Notes: generated from the letters alone by a model not told the origin. A stretch of DNA of 64,000 nt from Streptomyces sp. A1136 (GCF_004795055.1 NZ_SSBJ01000014.1:118478-182477); one strand, 5' to 3'. Shown: positions 1 to 12,236, counted from the stretch's first letter. Numbers and translations are program-made.

Positions 1-1
1 C

Positions 2-187
2 CTGAGTTTCGGCTCGCCGCTCGCGGCCACCCTGCTGGGCTACTTCGTCCTCGACCAGGCCCTGTCGCCGCTGCAACTCCTCGGCGCGCTCACCGTGGTC
101 GCCGCCGTCCTCCTGGCCCAGCCGCGCCCCGGCCGGGCCAGGAGGCAAGCGGCCAGGGCCGGCGCGCGGGAGACCGTCGACGCCTGA
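2..187 (+). CDS. EamA/DMT-family permease, C-terminal fragment
   Basis: The window opens inside this gene; 61 residues of the C-terminus remain before TGA. A hydrophobic helix containing LAATLLGYFVLDQ is followed by a second one, LLGALTVVAAVLLAQ, and then a basic, arginine-rich tail. This matches the last two membrane helices of drug/metabolite transporter (EamA) proteins, which act in the cytoplasmic membrane as small-molecule exporters or importers. The substrate cannot be read from the fragment. It is separated from the indigoidine synthetase gene by almost 500 bases, so co-transcription is doubtful. Confidence 0.65.
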   Translation: MSFGSPLAATLLGYFVLDQALSPLQLLGALTVVAAVLLAQPRPGRARRQAARAGARETVDA

Positions 188-670
188 CGCGACGGAGACC
201 CTCCCCGACTTCCCGGCCCACCGCCCCCCTGGTGGGGACCGGGAGCGGCGGTGGCACACCGAGGCATCCCCCGTCCTCGGTGTGCCACCCGTCCGCCGCC
301 GACCAGGAAACGAGAAGTGAGAGACCTTCGATGAGCACAAGCGGCGGCGTCCCCGTCGTCCACACCGAGCAGGACCGGTACGGGAGGGGCGGGCGGCCCG
401 AGGGGGCCCGCCCGTTCCCCGGGGCCGTGCGCGGGGGCGCACGTCCCGACAGCCCTGCCGGGGGAGTGCGTCCGGTCCCCTGTCCGTCGGTTCCTCCACG
501 CCGGGTCGCCGCCCGGCGCTTCCGGCTCACCCCCGCGGTGCGCCCCGGCCCCGCGGGTGCCGTCCGTACCGCGTGAGCCGCTGCAGACCGGTCCGCCGCG
601 AAGCGCGGCGGGTGCGCGGGCGTCGGGCACGCCCGCTGTTCCACGAAGGAAGTCAAGGAAGAAGCGAGAA
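188..670. other. Intergenic spacer before bpsA with strong inverted repeats
   Basis: No convincing gene is present. A perfect 15-bp hairpin lies at 250-289, and a second G/C-rich inverted repeat (arms GGGCGGGC and GCCCGCCC) lies near 389-413. A possible small reading frame starting ATG at 331 is rich in Pro, Arg and Gly and has no recognisable domain, so I do not call it. The last 25 bases are purine-rich (GAAGGAAGTCAAGGAAGAAG) and supply the ribosome-binding site for bpsA. Confidence 0.5.
250..289 (+). terminator. Perfect hairpin after the EamA gene
   Basis: The arms GGTGGCACACCGAGG (250-264) and CCTCGGTGTGCCACC (275-289) pair perfectly over 15 bp around a 10-base loop. There is no U-tract, as is usual for actinobacterial terminator-like hairpins. 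It could end transcription of the upstream permease or insulate bpsA. Confidence 0.5.
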
Positions 671-3600
671 ATGACCTTTCAGGAGACCAGCGTGCTCGAG
701 CCCACCCCTCTGGGGACCAAGGCGTTGCCGGATCTGCTCGCCGAGCGGGTCGCGGAGCACCCGGAGGCGACCGCGGTCGTCTACCGCGACCAGCGCCTCA
801 CCTATCGCGAACTGGCGGCCAGAAGCTCGGCCCTGGCCGAGTACCTGAGACATCTCGGTGTCTCGGCGGATGACTGCGTCGGTCTTTTCGTCGAGCCGTC
901 GCTCGACCTGATGATCGGCGCCTGGGGCATCCTGTCCGCCGGCGGCGCCTACCTGCCGCTGTCCCCGGAGTACCCCGAGGACCGGCTCCGTTACATGATC
1001 GAGAACAGCCAGACGAAGATCATCCTCGGTCAGCAGCGCCTGGTGGCCCGACTGCGCGAGCTCGCGCCCAAGGACGTCACCGTCGTCACCCTGCGCGACT
1101 GCGACGCGTTCCTGCTGCCCGAGGGCACGCCCGCGCCCGCCGCCGAGGGCATCCGCCCCGACAACCTGGCCTACGTCATCTACACCTCCGGCAGCACCGG
1201 GAAGCCCAAGGGCGTGATGATCGAGCACCGCAGCGTCGTCAACCAGCTCGGCTGGCTGCGCGAGGCGCACGGGATAGACCGGAGCAAGGTCGTCCTGCAG
1301 AAGACCCCGATGAGCTTCGACGCCGCCCAGTGGGAGATCCTCTCCCCGGCCAACGGCGCCACCGTCGTCATGGGAGCCCCCGGCGTCTACGCCGACCCCG
1401 AGGGCCTGATGGAGACCATCCGCAAGCACGGCGTCACCACTCTCCAGTGCGTCCCGACGCTGCTCCAGGCGCTCATCGACACCGAGCAGTTCGACGCCTG
1501 CTCCTCGCTGGAGCAGATCTTCAGCGGTGGCGAGGCGCTCTCGCGCAACCTCGCCCTCCAGGTCACCCGCGAGATGCCGGGCCGCGCCCTGATCAACCTC
1601 TACGGGCCGACGGAGTGCACCATCAATTCCTCCTCGCACACCGTCGACCCGGAGGTCTTGGACGAGGGCCCGCAGTCGATCTCGATCGGCAGCCCCGTCC
1701 ACCGGACCGAGTACCACATCCTGGACAAGGACCTGCGGCCCGTCGGCGACGGCGAGATCGGCGAGCTGTACATCGGCGGCGTCCAGTTGGCCCGCGGCTA
1801 CCTGCACCGCCCCGACCTGACCGCCGACCGCTTCCTGGACATCGCCCTCACCGAGGACGCCGCACCCACCCGCCTCTACAAGACGGGCGACCTGGCCCAG
1901 TGGAACCCGGACGGCACCGTGCAGTTCGCCGGCCGCGCCGACAACCAGGTCAAGCTGCGCGGCTACCGCGTCGAACTCGACGAGATCTCCCTCGCGATCG
2001 AGAACCACGAGTGGGTCCGCAACGCCGCCGTCATCGTCAAGAACGACGGCCGCACCGGCTTCCAGAACCTGATCGCCTGCGTCGAGCTGAGCGAGAAGGA
2101 AGCCGCCCTGATGGACCAGGGCAACCACGGCTCCCACCACGCCTCGAAGAAGAGCAAGCTCCAGGTCAAGGCGCAGCTGTCCAACCCGGGCCTGCGCGAC
2201 GACGCCGAGCTCGCCGCGCGCCCGGCCTTCGACCTGGAGGGCTCCGAGCCCACCCCCGAGCAACGCGCCCGGGTCTTCGCCCGCAAGACGTACCGCTTCT
2301 ACGAGGGCGGCGCCGTCACCCGGGCCGACCTGCTCGACCTGCTCGGCGCCAAGGTCGCCGCGGGCTACACCCGGGGGGCGGCCGACCTGGCCCCCGCCGA
2401 ACTGGGCCAGATCCTGCGCTGGTTCGGCCAGTACGTCAGCGAGGAGCGGCTGCTGCCGAAGTACGGCTACGCCTCCCCGGGCGCGCTGTACGCGACGCAG
2501 ATGTACTTCGAGCTGGAGGGCGTCGGCGGTCTCAAGCCGGGCTACTACTACTACCAGCCCGTCCGCCACCAGCTCGTCCTGATCAGCGAGCGCGAGGCCA
2601 CCGGCAAGCCCACCGCTCAGATCCACTTCATAGGCAAGAAGAGCGGCATCGAGCCGGTCTACAAGAACAACATCATCGAGGTCCTGGAGATCGAGACCGG
2701 CCACATGGTCGGCCTCTTCGAGCAGATCCTGCCGGCCTATGGCCTCGACATCCACGACCGCGCCTACGAGCCGGCCGTGCGCGAACTGCTCGACGTCGCC
2801 GACGAGGACTACTACCTGGGCACCTTCGAGCTCGTCCCGCACGCGGGCCCGCGCGAGGACCACGCCGAGGTCTACGTCCAGACGCACGGCGGAAAGATCG
2901 CCGGCCTGCCCGAGGGCCAGTACCGCTACGCGAACGGCGAACTGACCCGCTTCTCGGACGACATCGTCCTCAAGAAGCACGTCATCGCGATCAACCAGTC
3001 GGTGTACCAGGCGGCCTCCTTCGGCATCAGCGTGTACAGCAGGGCCCCCCAGGAGTGGCTGCGGTACATCACCCTCGGCAAGAAGCTCCAGCACCTGATG
3101 ATGAACGGGCTGAACCTGGGCTTCATGTCCTCCGGCTACAGCTCCAAGACCGGCAACCCGCTGCCCGCCTCGCGCCGCATGGACGCCGTCCTCGCCGCGA
3201 ACGGAGTGGAGGGCGGCCCGATGTACTTCTTCGTCGGCGGTCGCGTCAGCGAGGAGCAGATCGGCCACGAGGGCATGCGCGAGGACAGCGTCCACATGCG
3301 CGGGCCGGCGGAACTCATCCGCGACGACCTCGCAGGCTTCCTGCCCGACTACATGATCCCGAACCGGGTCGTGGTGTTCGAGCGGATGCCGCTCTCCGCC
3401 AACGGCAAGGTCGACGTCAAGGCACTGGCCGCCTCCGAGCAGGTCAACGCCGAACTCGTCGAGCGGCCCTTCGTCGCACCGCGCACGGAGACGGAGAAGG
3501 AGATCGCGGGCATCTGGGAGAAGGCGCTGCGCCGTGAGAGCGCCTCCGTCCAGGACGACTTCTTCGAGTCGGGCGGCAACTCGCTGATCGCCGTCGGCCT

Positions 3601-4519
3601 CGTCCGCGAGCTCAACGCGCGCCTGGGCGTCTCCCTGCCGCTGCAGAGCGTCCTGGAGTCCCCGACCATCGAGAAGCTGGCGCGCCGCCTGGAACGCGAG
3701 GTCGCCCAGGAGTCCTCGCGACTGGTGCGCCTGCACGCGGAGACCGGCAAGGCAAAGCCGGTCATCTGCTGGCCGGGTCTGGGCGGCTACCCGATGAACC
3801 TGCGCAGCCTGGCCGGCGAGATCGATCTCGGCCGCTCGTTCTACGGCGTCCAGTCGCACGGCATCAACGAGGGCGAGACCCCGTACGCGACCATCACCGA
3901 GATGGCCAAGGCGGACATCGAGGCCATCAAGGAGCTCCAGCCGACCGGCCCCTACACCCTGTGGGGCTACTCCTTCGGCGCCCGCGTGGCCTTCGAGACC
4001 GCCTACCAGCTGGAGCAGGCCGGCGAGAAGGTGGACAACCTGTTCCTGATCGCGCCGGGCTCCCCGAAGGTGCGCGCCGAGAACGGCAAGGTGTGGGGCC
4101 GTGAGGCGTCCTTCGCCAACCGCGGCTACACCACGATCCTCTTCTCCGTGTTCACCGGCACCATCTCCGGCCCGGACCTGGAGAAGTGCCTGGAGACCGT
4201 GACGGACGAGGAGTCCTTCGCCGAGTTCATCAGCGAGCTCAAGGGCATCGACGTCGACCTCGCCCGACGGATCATCTCGGTCGTGGGCCAGACCTACGAG
4301 TTCGAGTACTCCTTCCACGAGCTGGCCGAGCGCACCCTCCAGGCGCCGATCAGCATCTTCAAGGCCGTGGGCGACGACTACTCGTTCCTGGAGAACAGCA
4401 GCGGTTACTCGGCCGAGCCGCCGACGGTCATCGACCTCGACGCCGACCACTACAGCCTGCTGCGCGAGGACATCGGCGAGCTGGTCAAGCACATCCGCTA
4501 CCTGCTCGGCGAGGAGTGA
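671..4519 (+). CDS. bpsA: Indigoidine synthetase (single-module NRPS, A-Ox-T-TE)
   Basis: The 1,282-residue protein matches the length and, as I recall it, nearly the whole sequence of BpsA of Streptomyces lavendulae (also called IndC). Such enzymes adenylate L-glutamine, load it on the carrier domain, cyclise and oxidise it, and release a product that dimerises to the blue pigment indigoidine. Domain order: adenylation core (YTSGSTGKPKG, YGPTE, YKTGDL); a SagB/nitroreductase-like flavin oxidase inserted between late A motifs (YASPGALYATQ, YYYYQPVRHQL); the rest of the A domain with PLSANGKVD; carrier domain with Ser971 in GGNSL; thioesterase with Ser1101 in GYSFGA and His1260. The start is ATG 671, preceded by a purine-rich ribosome site; longer upstream readings are Arg/Pro-rich shadow. 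The neighbouring SARP gene is the likely activator. A 4'-phosphopantetheinyl transferase is needed, and one is encoded at 41422-42105. Confidence 0.97.
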   Translation: MTFQETSVLEPTPLGTKALPDLLAERVAEHPEATAVVYRDQRLTYRELAARSSALAEYLRHLGVSADDCVGLFVEPSLDLMIGAWGILSAGGAYLPLSPEYPEDRLRYMIENSQTKIILGQQRLVARLRELAPKDVTVVTLRDCDAFLLPEGTPAPAAEGIRPDNLAYVIYTSGSTGKPKGVMIEHRSVVNQLGWLREAHGIDRSKVVLQKTPMSFDAAQWEILSPANGATVVMGAPGVYADPEGLMETIRKHGVTTLQCVPTLLQALIDTEQFDACSSLEQIFSGGEALSRNLALQVTREMPGRALINLYGPTECTINSSSHTVDPEVLDEGPQSISIGSPVHRTEYHILDKDLRPVGDGEIGELYIGGVQLARGYLHRPDLTADRFLDIALTEDAAPTRLYKTGDLAQWNPDGTVQFAGRADNQVKLRGYRVELDEISLAIENHEWVRNAAVIVKNDGRTGFQNLIACVELSEKEAALMDQGNHGSHHASKKSKLQVKAQLSNPGLRDDAELAARPAFDLEGSEPTPEQRARVFARKTYRFYEGGAVTRADLLDLLGAKVAAGYTRGAADLAPAELGQILRWFGQYVSEERLLPKYGYASPGALYATQMYFELEGVGGLKPGYYYYQPVRHQLVLISEREATGKPTAQIHFIGKKSGIEPVYKNNIIEVLEIETGHMVGLFEQILPAYGLDIHDRAYEPAVRELLDVADEDYYLGTFELVPHAGPREDHAEVYVQTHGGKIAGLPEGQYRYANGELTRFSDDIVLKKHVIAINQSVYQAASFGISVYSRAPQEWLRYITLGKKLQHLMMNGLNLGFMSSGYSSKTGNPLPASRRMDAVLAANGVEGGPMYFFVGGRVSEEQIGHEGMREDSVHMRGPAELIRDDLAGFLPDYMIPNRVVVFERMPLSANGKVDVKALAASEQVNAELVERPFVAPRTETEKEIAGIWEKALRRESASVQDDFFESGGNSLIAVGLVRELNARLGVSLPLQSVLESPTIEKLARRLEREVAQESSRLVRLHAETGKAKPVICWPGLGGYPMNLRSLAGEIDLGRSFYGVQSHGINEGETPYATITEMAKADIEAIKELQPTGPYTLWGYSFGARVAFETAYQLEQAGEKVDNLFLIAPGSPKVRAENGKVWGREASFANRGYTTILFSVFTGTISGPDLEKCLETVTDEESFAEFISELKGIDVDLARRIISVVGQTYEFEYSFHELAERTLQAPISIFKAVGDDYSFLENSSGYSAEPPTVIDLDADHYSLLREDIGELVKHIRYLLGEE

Positions 4520-4540
4520 CAGCGCGGATCACACGGTGAC

Positions 4541-4574
4541 GGCCGCCCCGCCGGAGCGATCCGGCGGGGCGGCC
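4541..4574 (+). terminator. 14-bp hairpin between bpsA and the SARP gene
   Basis: The arms GGCCGCCCCGCCGG and CCGGCGGGGCGGCC form a perfect 14-bp stem with a six-base loop just after the bpsA stop. It lacks a T run but is very stable and probably reduces read-through into the regulator gene. Confidence 0.6.
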
Positions 4575-4630
4575 CCATCCGTCGAGGCCGTCGGGCCACC
4601 GCCGCAGTTTGCCGACGAGGAGTCACTCCC

Positions 4631-7670
<3,040 letters not shown>

Positions 7671-7691
7671 CCCCCGCCCACAGGCCGTGAG

Positions 7692-7791
7692 CCCCGGCCG
7701 GGCCCGTTCGCGACGCCGTCCGACGCGCGGGTCCGGCCGGGGCGCCCACCTCGGCCACCTCCGGACCGGTCGGGCACCCGGCGGGTGCCCG
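7692..7791. terminator. Hairpins between convergent gdhA and hydrolase genes
   Basis: Two inverted repeats fill this 130-base convergent gap. CCCCGGCCGG (7692-7701) pairs with CCGGCCGGGG (7733-7742), and CGGGCACCC (7771-7779) pairs with GGGTGCCCG (7783-7791) around a three-base loop. They would serve as bidirectional terminators. Confidence 0.6.
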
Positions 7792-7803
7792 GGCCGGCGG
7801 GTG

Positions 7804-8658
7804 TCAGTGCGCCACGAGGTCGGCGAGCAACTTTGCCGCGGGCTTCGGGTGGACGAGCCAGCTCAGGTGGCTCCCTTGGAGCGTCCGGACCTCGAAGGGG
7901 TTGTCGGGGGTGAGCGCGTCGGCTTCGCGGATCATGCGGTCCTGGGCGGCGAGCGGGATGCTGGCATCGTCGGCCAGGCGCACATAGGTCTTGGGAACCC
8001 GGCCCCAGGTCGCGGCCTGCGCCCGGTCGGCGGACGTACCGACGTCGAGGTTCTCGTCGGGCTGGAAGGTGTTCAGGATGGTCCGGAACTCGTCATCGGT
8101 GAGGTCGGCGGCGAACGCCGCCTTGAACGCGGCGAGTGCCGCCGGGTCGGCGGTACGGAAGTTGACCCGTAGCAGGCCGAGTTCGGCCGGGTTGCCGACG
8201 AGCGCGGCGGCGAAGGCCGTCGCGTCGACGTCCGCCATCTCCGGTTGGGCGTAGTAGTCGCCCACCGTCAGATCGACGGGGCACCAGGCGCAGACGTAGA
8301 CGATCCGGTCGATCAGCTCGGGCCGGGCGTTGGCGACGGCCGTGGCCGTGACGCCGCCCCTGCTGTGCGCGACGAGGACCGTGGGCCCGTTCCGCTTGGC
8401 CCGTTCCAGGACCTCGATCACGCGGGCCGCGTTGTCCGCGAGCGTGACCCCCTTGATGCCGCCCGGTTCCGCGGCGAGCGTCCCCAGGTCCTGGGGAGCC
8501 TGGTAGCCGGCGGGGAAGGTGGCCTCGAAACCGTGCCCCGGGAGGTCGACCGCGAGCGAGCGGTGCCCGTGCAGGGCGAGTTCGGCCTGTAGCGGGGCGA
8601 ACGGGAACGAGTTCGCGAAGGCCCCGTGCACGAATATGAACGTCGGTGGATTCTGCAT
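7804..8658 (-). CDS. Alpha/beta-fold hydrolase (esterase family)
   Basis: A 284-residue single-domain alpha/beta hydrolase. It shows the oxyanion loop FVHGAFANSF near residue 10, the nucleophile elbow VAHSRGG with Ser99, an aspartate in the LADDASIPL region and the final histidine in GSHLSWLVHP. The sequence resembles plant-type methyl-salicylate/hydroxynitrile-lyase-like esterases found in actinobacteria (EstC-like). No signal peptide is seen, so it is cytoplasmic. It is convergent with gdhA and divergent from the malonyl-CoA ligase-like gene. Its substrate is not evident. Confidence 0.85.
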   Translation of the reverse strand: MQNPPTFIFVHGAFANSFPFAPLQAELALHGHRSLAVDLPGHGFEATFPAGYQAPQDLGTLAAEPGGIKGVTLADNAARVIEVLERAKRNGPTVLVAHSRGGVTATAVANARPELIDRIVYVCAWCPVDLTVGDYYAQPEMADVDATAFAAALVGNPAELGLLRVNFRTADPAALAAFKAAFAADLTDDEFRTILNTFQPDENLDVGTSADRAQAATWGRVPKTYVRLADDASIPLAAQDRMIREADALTPDNPFEVRTLQGSHLSWLVHPKPAAKLLADLVAH

Positions 8659-8806
8659 GCCTCAGCCTCCGACAGAACGATCTTCGGATCAAGATCATGG
8701 CGGCACCGCCCCGCCCCCCGCGCCCCGAACGCCGGCGGGGCCGACTCCGGGGGTGGGGTCGGGGGTCGGGTCGTAGCCTGGGGGGACCACTAACGAGGAG
8801 TCGCGC

Positions 8807-10174
8807 GTGCTTACCGCACTGAACGGGGTGTACGGGGATCGGCCCGATGCCGTCGGCGTCGCCGGACGGGTCTGTTCGTACGAGCAACTGCTGGGCGCCG
8901 CCAGGGCGGTGGCGGCCGATGCCACCGAAACCGGGGCCCCCGCCTTCGCCGTCACCGCGACCGCGTCGCTGGAGACCGTCGCCGCAGCGGTCGGCGCGCT
9001 GCTGGCCGGCGTGCCGCTCGTACCGCTGCCGCCGGACGCCGGGCCGGCCGAGCGGGAGCACATCCTGCGCGACTCCGGGGCGGTCGAGATCGATGTCGAC
9101 TTCGCGCGCAAGGGCCCCGACCGCGGACACCGGCCCGCCGCCGACGGGGAACCCGCGCTGATCCTCTACACCTCCGGAACCACCGGGCCGCCCAAGGGGG
9201 TGGTGCTCACGGCGGCGGCCATCGCCGCCGACCTGGACGCCCTCGCCGAGGCGTGGCAGTGGAGCGCCGAGGACACCCTCGTGCACGGCCTGCCCCTGTT
9301 CCACGTGCACGGCCTCGTCCTCGGTGTGCTCGGCGCGTTGCGCACGGGCAGCCGCCTCGTGCACACCGGGCGGCCGACGCCCGAGGCCTACGCCGCGGCC
9401 GGCGGCAGCCTGTACTTCGGGGTGCCGACCGTCTGGTCCCGCGTCGCCGCCGACCCCCGGGCCGCCGCCGCCCTGTCCGGTGCCCGGCTGCTCGTCTCCG
9501 GCAGCGCCGCCCTCCCCTCGCCGGTGTTCCGCGACCTGGAGGCCCTCACCGGCCACCGGCCCGTCGAGCGCTACGGCATGACCGAGACCCTGATCACCGT
9601 GAGCGGCCGCGCCGGCGGCGACGTACGCCCCGGCACGGTCGGGACCCCGCTGCACGGCGTCCGTACCCGCGTCGCCGCCGAACCCGGCGCCGAGATCGGC
9701 GAACTCCAGCTCACCGCACCCACCTTGTTCTCCGGGTATCTGGGCCGGCCGGAGGCGACCGCCGCCGCCTACACCGAGGACGGGTGGTTCCGTACGGGCG
9801 ACATCGCCGCCGTCGACGAGGACGGCGTGCACCGCATCGTGGGCCGGGCCTCCATCGACATGATCAAATCCGGCGGCTACCGGATCGGCGCGGGCGAGAT
9901 CGAGAACGCCCTGCTCGATCACCCCAAGGTCAGCGAGGCCGCCGTGGTCGGCGTCCCGGACGCGGACCTCGGGCAGCGCATCGTGGCCTTCGTCGTCGCC
10001 GAGGGCGTCAGCGGCGCCGAACTCACCGACTTCGTCGCCGCGCACCTGTCGGTGCACAAACGCCCCCGCGAGGTGCGCTTCGTCGCGTCGCTGCCGCGCA
10101 ACGCCATGGGCAAGCCGCAGAAGCGGCTGCTGCTCACGGACGCGACCGGCGTCGGCACGGGCGAGCGCCGGTGA
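8807..10174 (+). CDS. matB: Malonyl-CoA ligase-like acyl-CoA synthetase (MatB family)
   Basis: The 455-residue ANL-superfamily enzyme has ILYTSGTTGPPKG (P-loop), RYGMTET, WFRTGDIA, GRASIDMIKSGGYRIG and the terminal catalytic lysine in NAMGKPQKR. The short N-terminal half and overall sequence resemble the Streptomyces malonyl-CoA synthetase, which makes malonyl- or methylmalonyl-CoA from free diacid, ATP and CoA. It starts at GTG 8807 behind AACGAGGAG. The stop overlaps the start of a thioesterase gene (GTGA), so the two are translationally coupled. Together they would supply extender units and edit a polyketide or NRPS line. The matB name is by family resemblance; another medium-sized acyl-CoA ligase is possible. 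Confidence 0.82.
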   Translation: MLTALNGVYGDRPDAVGVAGRVCSYEQLLGAARAVAADATETGAPAFAVTATASLETVAAAVGALLAGVPLVPLPPDAGPAEREHILRDSGAVEIDVDFARKGPDRGHRPAADGEPALILYTSGTTGPPKGVVLTAAAIAADLDALAEAWQWSAEDTLVHGLPLFHVHGLVLGVLGALRTGSRLVHTGRPTPEAYAAAGGSLYFGVPTVWSRVAADPRAAAALSGARLLVSGSAALPSPVFRDLEALTGHRPVERYGMTETLITVSGRAGGDVRPGTVGTPLHGVRTRVAAEPGAEIGELQLTAPTLFSGYLGRPEATAAAYTEDGWFRTGDIAAVDEDGVHRIVGRASIDMIKSGGYRIGAGEIENALLDHPKVSEAAVVGVPDADLGQRIVAFVVAEGVSGAELTDFVAAHLSVHKRPREVRFVASLPRNAMGKPQKRLLLTDATGVGTGERR

Positions 10175-11004
10175 ACGGGCTCTACAGCGCCCCCCACGCC
10201 ACCGGCAGCCCCTGGCTGCGCCGCTTCGACGCCGGCCCGTCCTCGCCGGACGCACCCGTCATCGTGTTGCTCCCGCACGCCGGCGGGAACGCCGCCTACT
10301 ACCGCCCGTTCTCCCCGGCCCTGTCCGTGTACGCCGACGTGCTCATCGCCCAGTACCCGGGCCGTCAGGAGCGGTTCCGGGAGCCGGTCCCGGAGCGCGT
10401 CGAGACCCTCGTCGAGGCTCTCGCGGAGGCGCTGCGGCCCTGGCTGGAAAGGCCGTTGGCCGTATTCGGGCACAGCATGGGCGCGCTGGTCGGGTACGAG
10501 CTCACGCGCCGCCTGGAGCGCGCCGGCGCGGCCCCCCGCGGGCTGATCCTCTCCGGGCGCCGCCCGCCGCTCCCGCACCGCGCGGAGGACGTCCACCTCC
10601 GGGGCGACGACGCCCTGATCGCGGCGCTGACCGCACTGGGCGGGACCGGCGCCCGGTTGTTGGCCGATCCGGCGTTCCGGGAGCTGATCCTCCCGCCGCT
10701 GCGCGGCGACTACAAGGCGGTCGAGACCTACCGGCACGAGCCGGGTCCGCCGCTGCGCACGCCCGTCAGCGTGCTGGTCGGGGAGTCGGACCCGCGCGTC
10801 GGCGTCGAGGAGGCCATGGCCTGGCGGGAGCTGACCGAGGGCGCCTTCACCTTCCGCTCCTTCCCGGGCGGACACTTCTACCTCGCCGACCGGCGCGAGG
10901 CGGTGACCCGGGCCGTCATCGAGGACCTGGGGGCCTTCACGGCCTGTGCCGCAACGGCCCGTGCCGGACGGGCCGATGCCGGGCCGGCCGGTTCCCCGGG
11001 GTAG
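10171..11004 (+). CDS. Type II (editing) thioesterase
   Basis: A 277-residue alpha/beta hydrolase of the stand-alone thioesterase family that removes wrong or stalled acyl groups from carrier proteins of PKS/NRPS enzymes. It shows LLPHAGGNAAYY, YPGRQERFREP, the nucleophile in FGHSMGALVGYE, the aspartate in GESDPRV and the histidine in GGHFYLAD, all in canonical positions. The GTG start overlaps the upstream ligase stop by four bases. The last 25 residues are Ala/Gly-rich and dispensable-looking. Confidence 0.93.
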   Translation: MNGLYSAPHATGSPWLRRFDAGPSSPDAPVIVLLPHAGGNAAYYRPFSPALSVYADVLIAQYPGRQERFREPVPERVETLVEALAEALRPWLERPLAVFGHSMGALVGYELTRRLERAGAAPRGLILSGRRPPLPHRAEDVHLRGDDALIAALTALGGTGARLLADPAFRELILPPLRGDYKAVETYRHEPGPPLRTPVSVLVGESDPRVGVEEAMAWRELTEGAFTFRSFPGGHFYLADRREAVTRAVIEDLGAFTACAATARAGRADAGPAGSPG

Positions 11005-11080
11005 CCGCAGGCCCTCGACGGGTGGCCGGATCGTGGGAGTTGATCTGGGCAGGGTGGGCGGGCGTGAGTACGTTGCTCGC

Positions 11081-12016
11081 ATGGATCAAACGGCTGGCGC
11101 TCCCAGAACCGATCACCGTGCCCTTTTGGCGGCCTCCGTCACCGTCGTGATGTGGGCCTCCGCTTTCGTCTCCATCCGCGCTTCGGCCCAGCACTTCGGG
11201 CCCGGCGCCCTGGCGCTGGGCCGGCTGCTGACCGCGTCGATCGCGCTCGGCGCGGTGCTGCTGGTCAAGCGGGTGCCACCACCGTCGCGGCAGGCCTGGC
11301 CGGGCATCCTCGCGTCCGGCGTGCTGTGGTTCGGGCTCTACATGGTGGCGCTGAACTGGGGCGAGCAGGGCGTCGACGCGGGCACCGCGGCGATGATCGT
11401 CAACATCGGCCCCCTCGTCATCGCCCTGCTCAGCGGATGGTTCCTCAAGGAGGGTTTCCCGCCGAAGCTGCTGGCGGGGATGGCCGTCTCCTTCGTGGGC
11501 GCGGCCGTCGTCGGGATGTCCACCTCCAAGGGCGGTTCCTCCTCCCTGACCGGCGCCCTGCTGTGTCTCCTCGCCGCCGTCACCTACGGCGCCGGCGTGG
11601 TGTCGCAGAAACCGGCGCTGCGGCACGCGAGCCCGCTCCAGGTGACCACGTACGGCTGCTTCATCGGCACGGCCGCCACCCTGCCGTTCGCCGGACAGTT
11701 GTTCACGCAGCTCCCCGAGGCGCCGCCGGCCGCCACCCTCAACATGGTCTACCTGGGCCTCTTCCCGACCGCCCTTGCCTTCACCACCTGGTCCTACGCG
11801 CTGTCGCGCACCACCGCCGGGAAGATGGGTGCGACCACGTACGCGGTCCCCGCCGTGGTGGTGCTGATCGCCTGGCTCGTCCTGGACGAGGTACCCGGCC
11901 CGCTCACCCTGCTCGGCGGCGCGATCTGCCTCGGCGGCGTGGCGGTGTCCCGTACGAGGCGCGGGCGTCCGGCCCCGGCGGCGGTCCCGGCGACGGAGAC
12001 CGCCGACCGACCGTGA
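11081..12016 (+). CDS. EamA-family (DMT) transporter
   Basis: A 311-residue membrane protein with ten hydrophobic segments in two EamA repeats, the first beginning SVTVVMWASAFVSI and the second LLCLLAAVTYGAGVV. A Pro/Arg-rich cytoplasmic tail follows. Proteins of this size and layout export amino acids or small metabolites across the cytoplasmic membrane. ATG 11081 is the first plausible start; the reading frame upstream is arginine/proline noise. It follows the thioesterase gene by 76 bases and may export the product of the adjacent SARP-controlled genes, but nothing in the sequence fixes the substrate. Confidence 0.88.
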   Translation: MDQTAGAPRTDHRALLAASVTVVMWASAFVSIRASAQHFGPGALALGRLLTASIALGAVLLVKRVPPPSRQAWPGILASGVLWFGLYMVALNWGEQGVDAGTAAMIVNIGPLVIALLSGWFLKEGFPPKLLAGMAVSFVGAAVVGMSTSKGGSSSLTGALLCLLAAVTYGAGVVSQKPALRHASPLQVTTYGCFIGTAATLPFAGQLFTQLPEAPPAATLNMVYLGLFPTALAFTTWSYALSRTTAGKMGATTYAVPAVVVLIAWLVLDEVPGPLTLLGGAICLGGVAVSRTRRGRPAPAAVPATETADRP

Positions 12017-12061
12017 TCAGCGGCGCCGTCCTGTTCTCGCCTCCCCACATACCCAGAATCA

Positions 12062-12081
12062 AGACCACTCGGTCTGTTTTT
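12062..12081 (+). terminator. Short intrinsic terminator after the EamA gene
   Basis: AGACC and GGTCT form a five-base-pair stem around ACTC, followed directly by GTTTTT. The stem is short but the T-tract, rare in this genome, supports transcription stop 45 bases after the transporter gene. Confidence 0.5.
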
Positions 12082-12125
12082 GAGTGACCGTCAGGTCGAA
12101 TCCGTGCGCCGAACGGGGGTGTTGT

Positions 12126-12167
12126 GAAGTGCTCCCCGGCTCGATGTCGAGCCTGGGGGAGCACTTC
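12126..12167. other. Long near-perfect hairpin upstream of the first tandem SARP
   Basis: The outer arms GAAGTGCTCCCC (12126-12137) and GGGGAGCACTTC (12156-12167) are perfectly complementary. They enclose a second perfect palindrome GGCTCGA/TCGAGCC (12138-12153) with a two-base loop, leaving only two unpaired bases (T12154, G12155). The whole 42 bases can fold as one stem or, as DNA, offer a dyad for a regulator. It lies about 40 bases upstream of the SARP promoter hexamers. Confidence 0.7.
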
Positions 12168-12207
12168 ATGCGGTATCCCCGATTAAAACAGCGCAGTTGG
12201 TTTGATA

Positions 12208-12236
12208 TTGACAAACCGTGGGGCCTGTTTTTTACT
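12208..12236 (+). promoter_or_regulatory. Candidate sigma-70-type promoter of the SARP gene
   Basis: TTGACA at 12208-12213, a perfect -35 consensus, is followed after 17 bases by TTTACT at 12231-12236. The region is markedly AT-richer than its surroundings, and the GTG start lies about 34 bases downstream, behind GGACAGGGGAG. Confidence 0.6.

Noticed and set aside
331..576. Possible small gene with ATG 331 before bpsA
   Set aside because: Composition is Pro/Arg/Gly noise spanning two GC-rich inverted repeats; no homology signal.
653..4492. A 1,279-residue open frame on the minus strand opposite bpsA
   Set aside because: It is the antisense shadow of a GC-rich gene: repetitive Val/Ala/Gly/Asp composition and no domain, while the plus strand encodes an intact BpsA.
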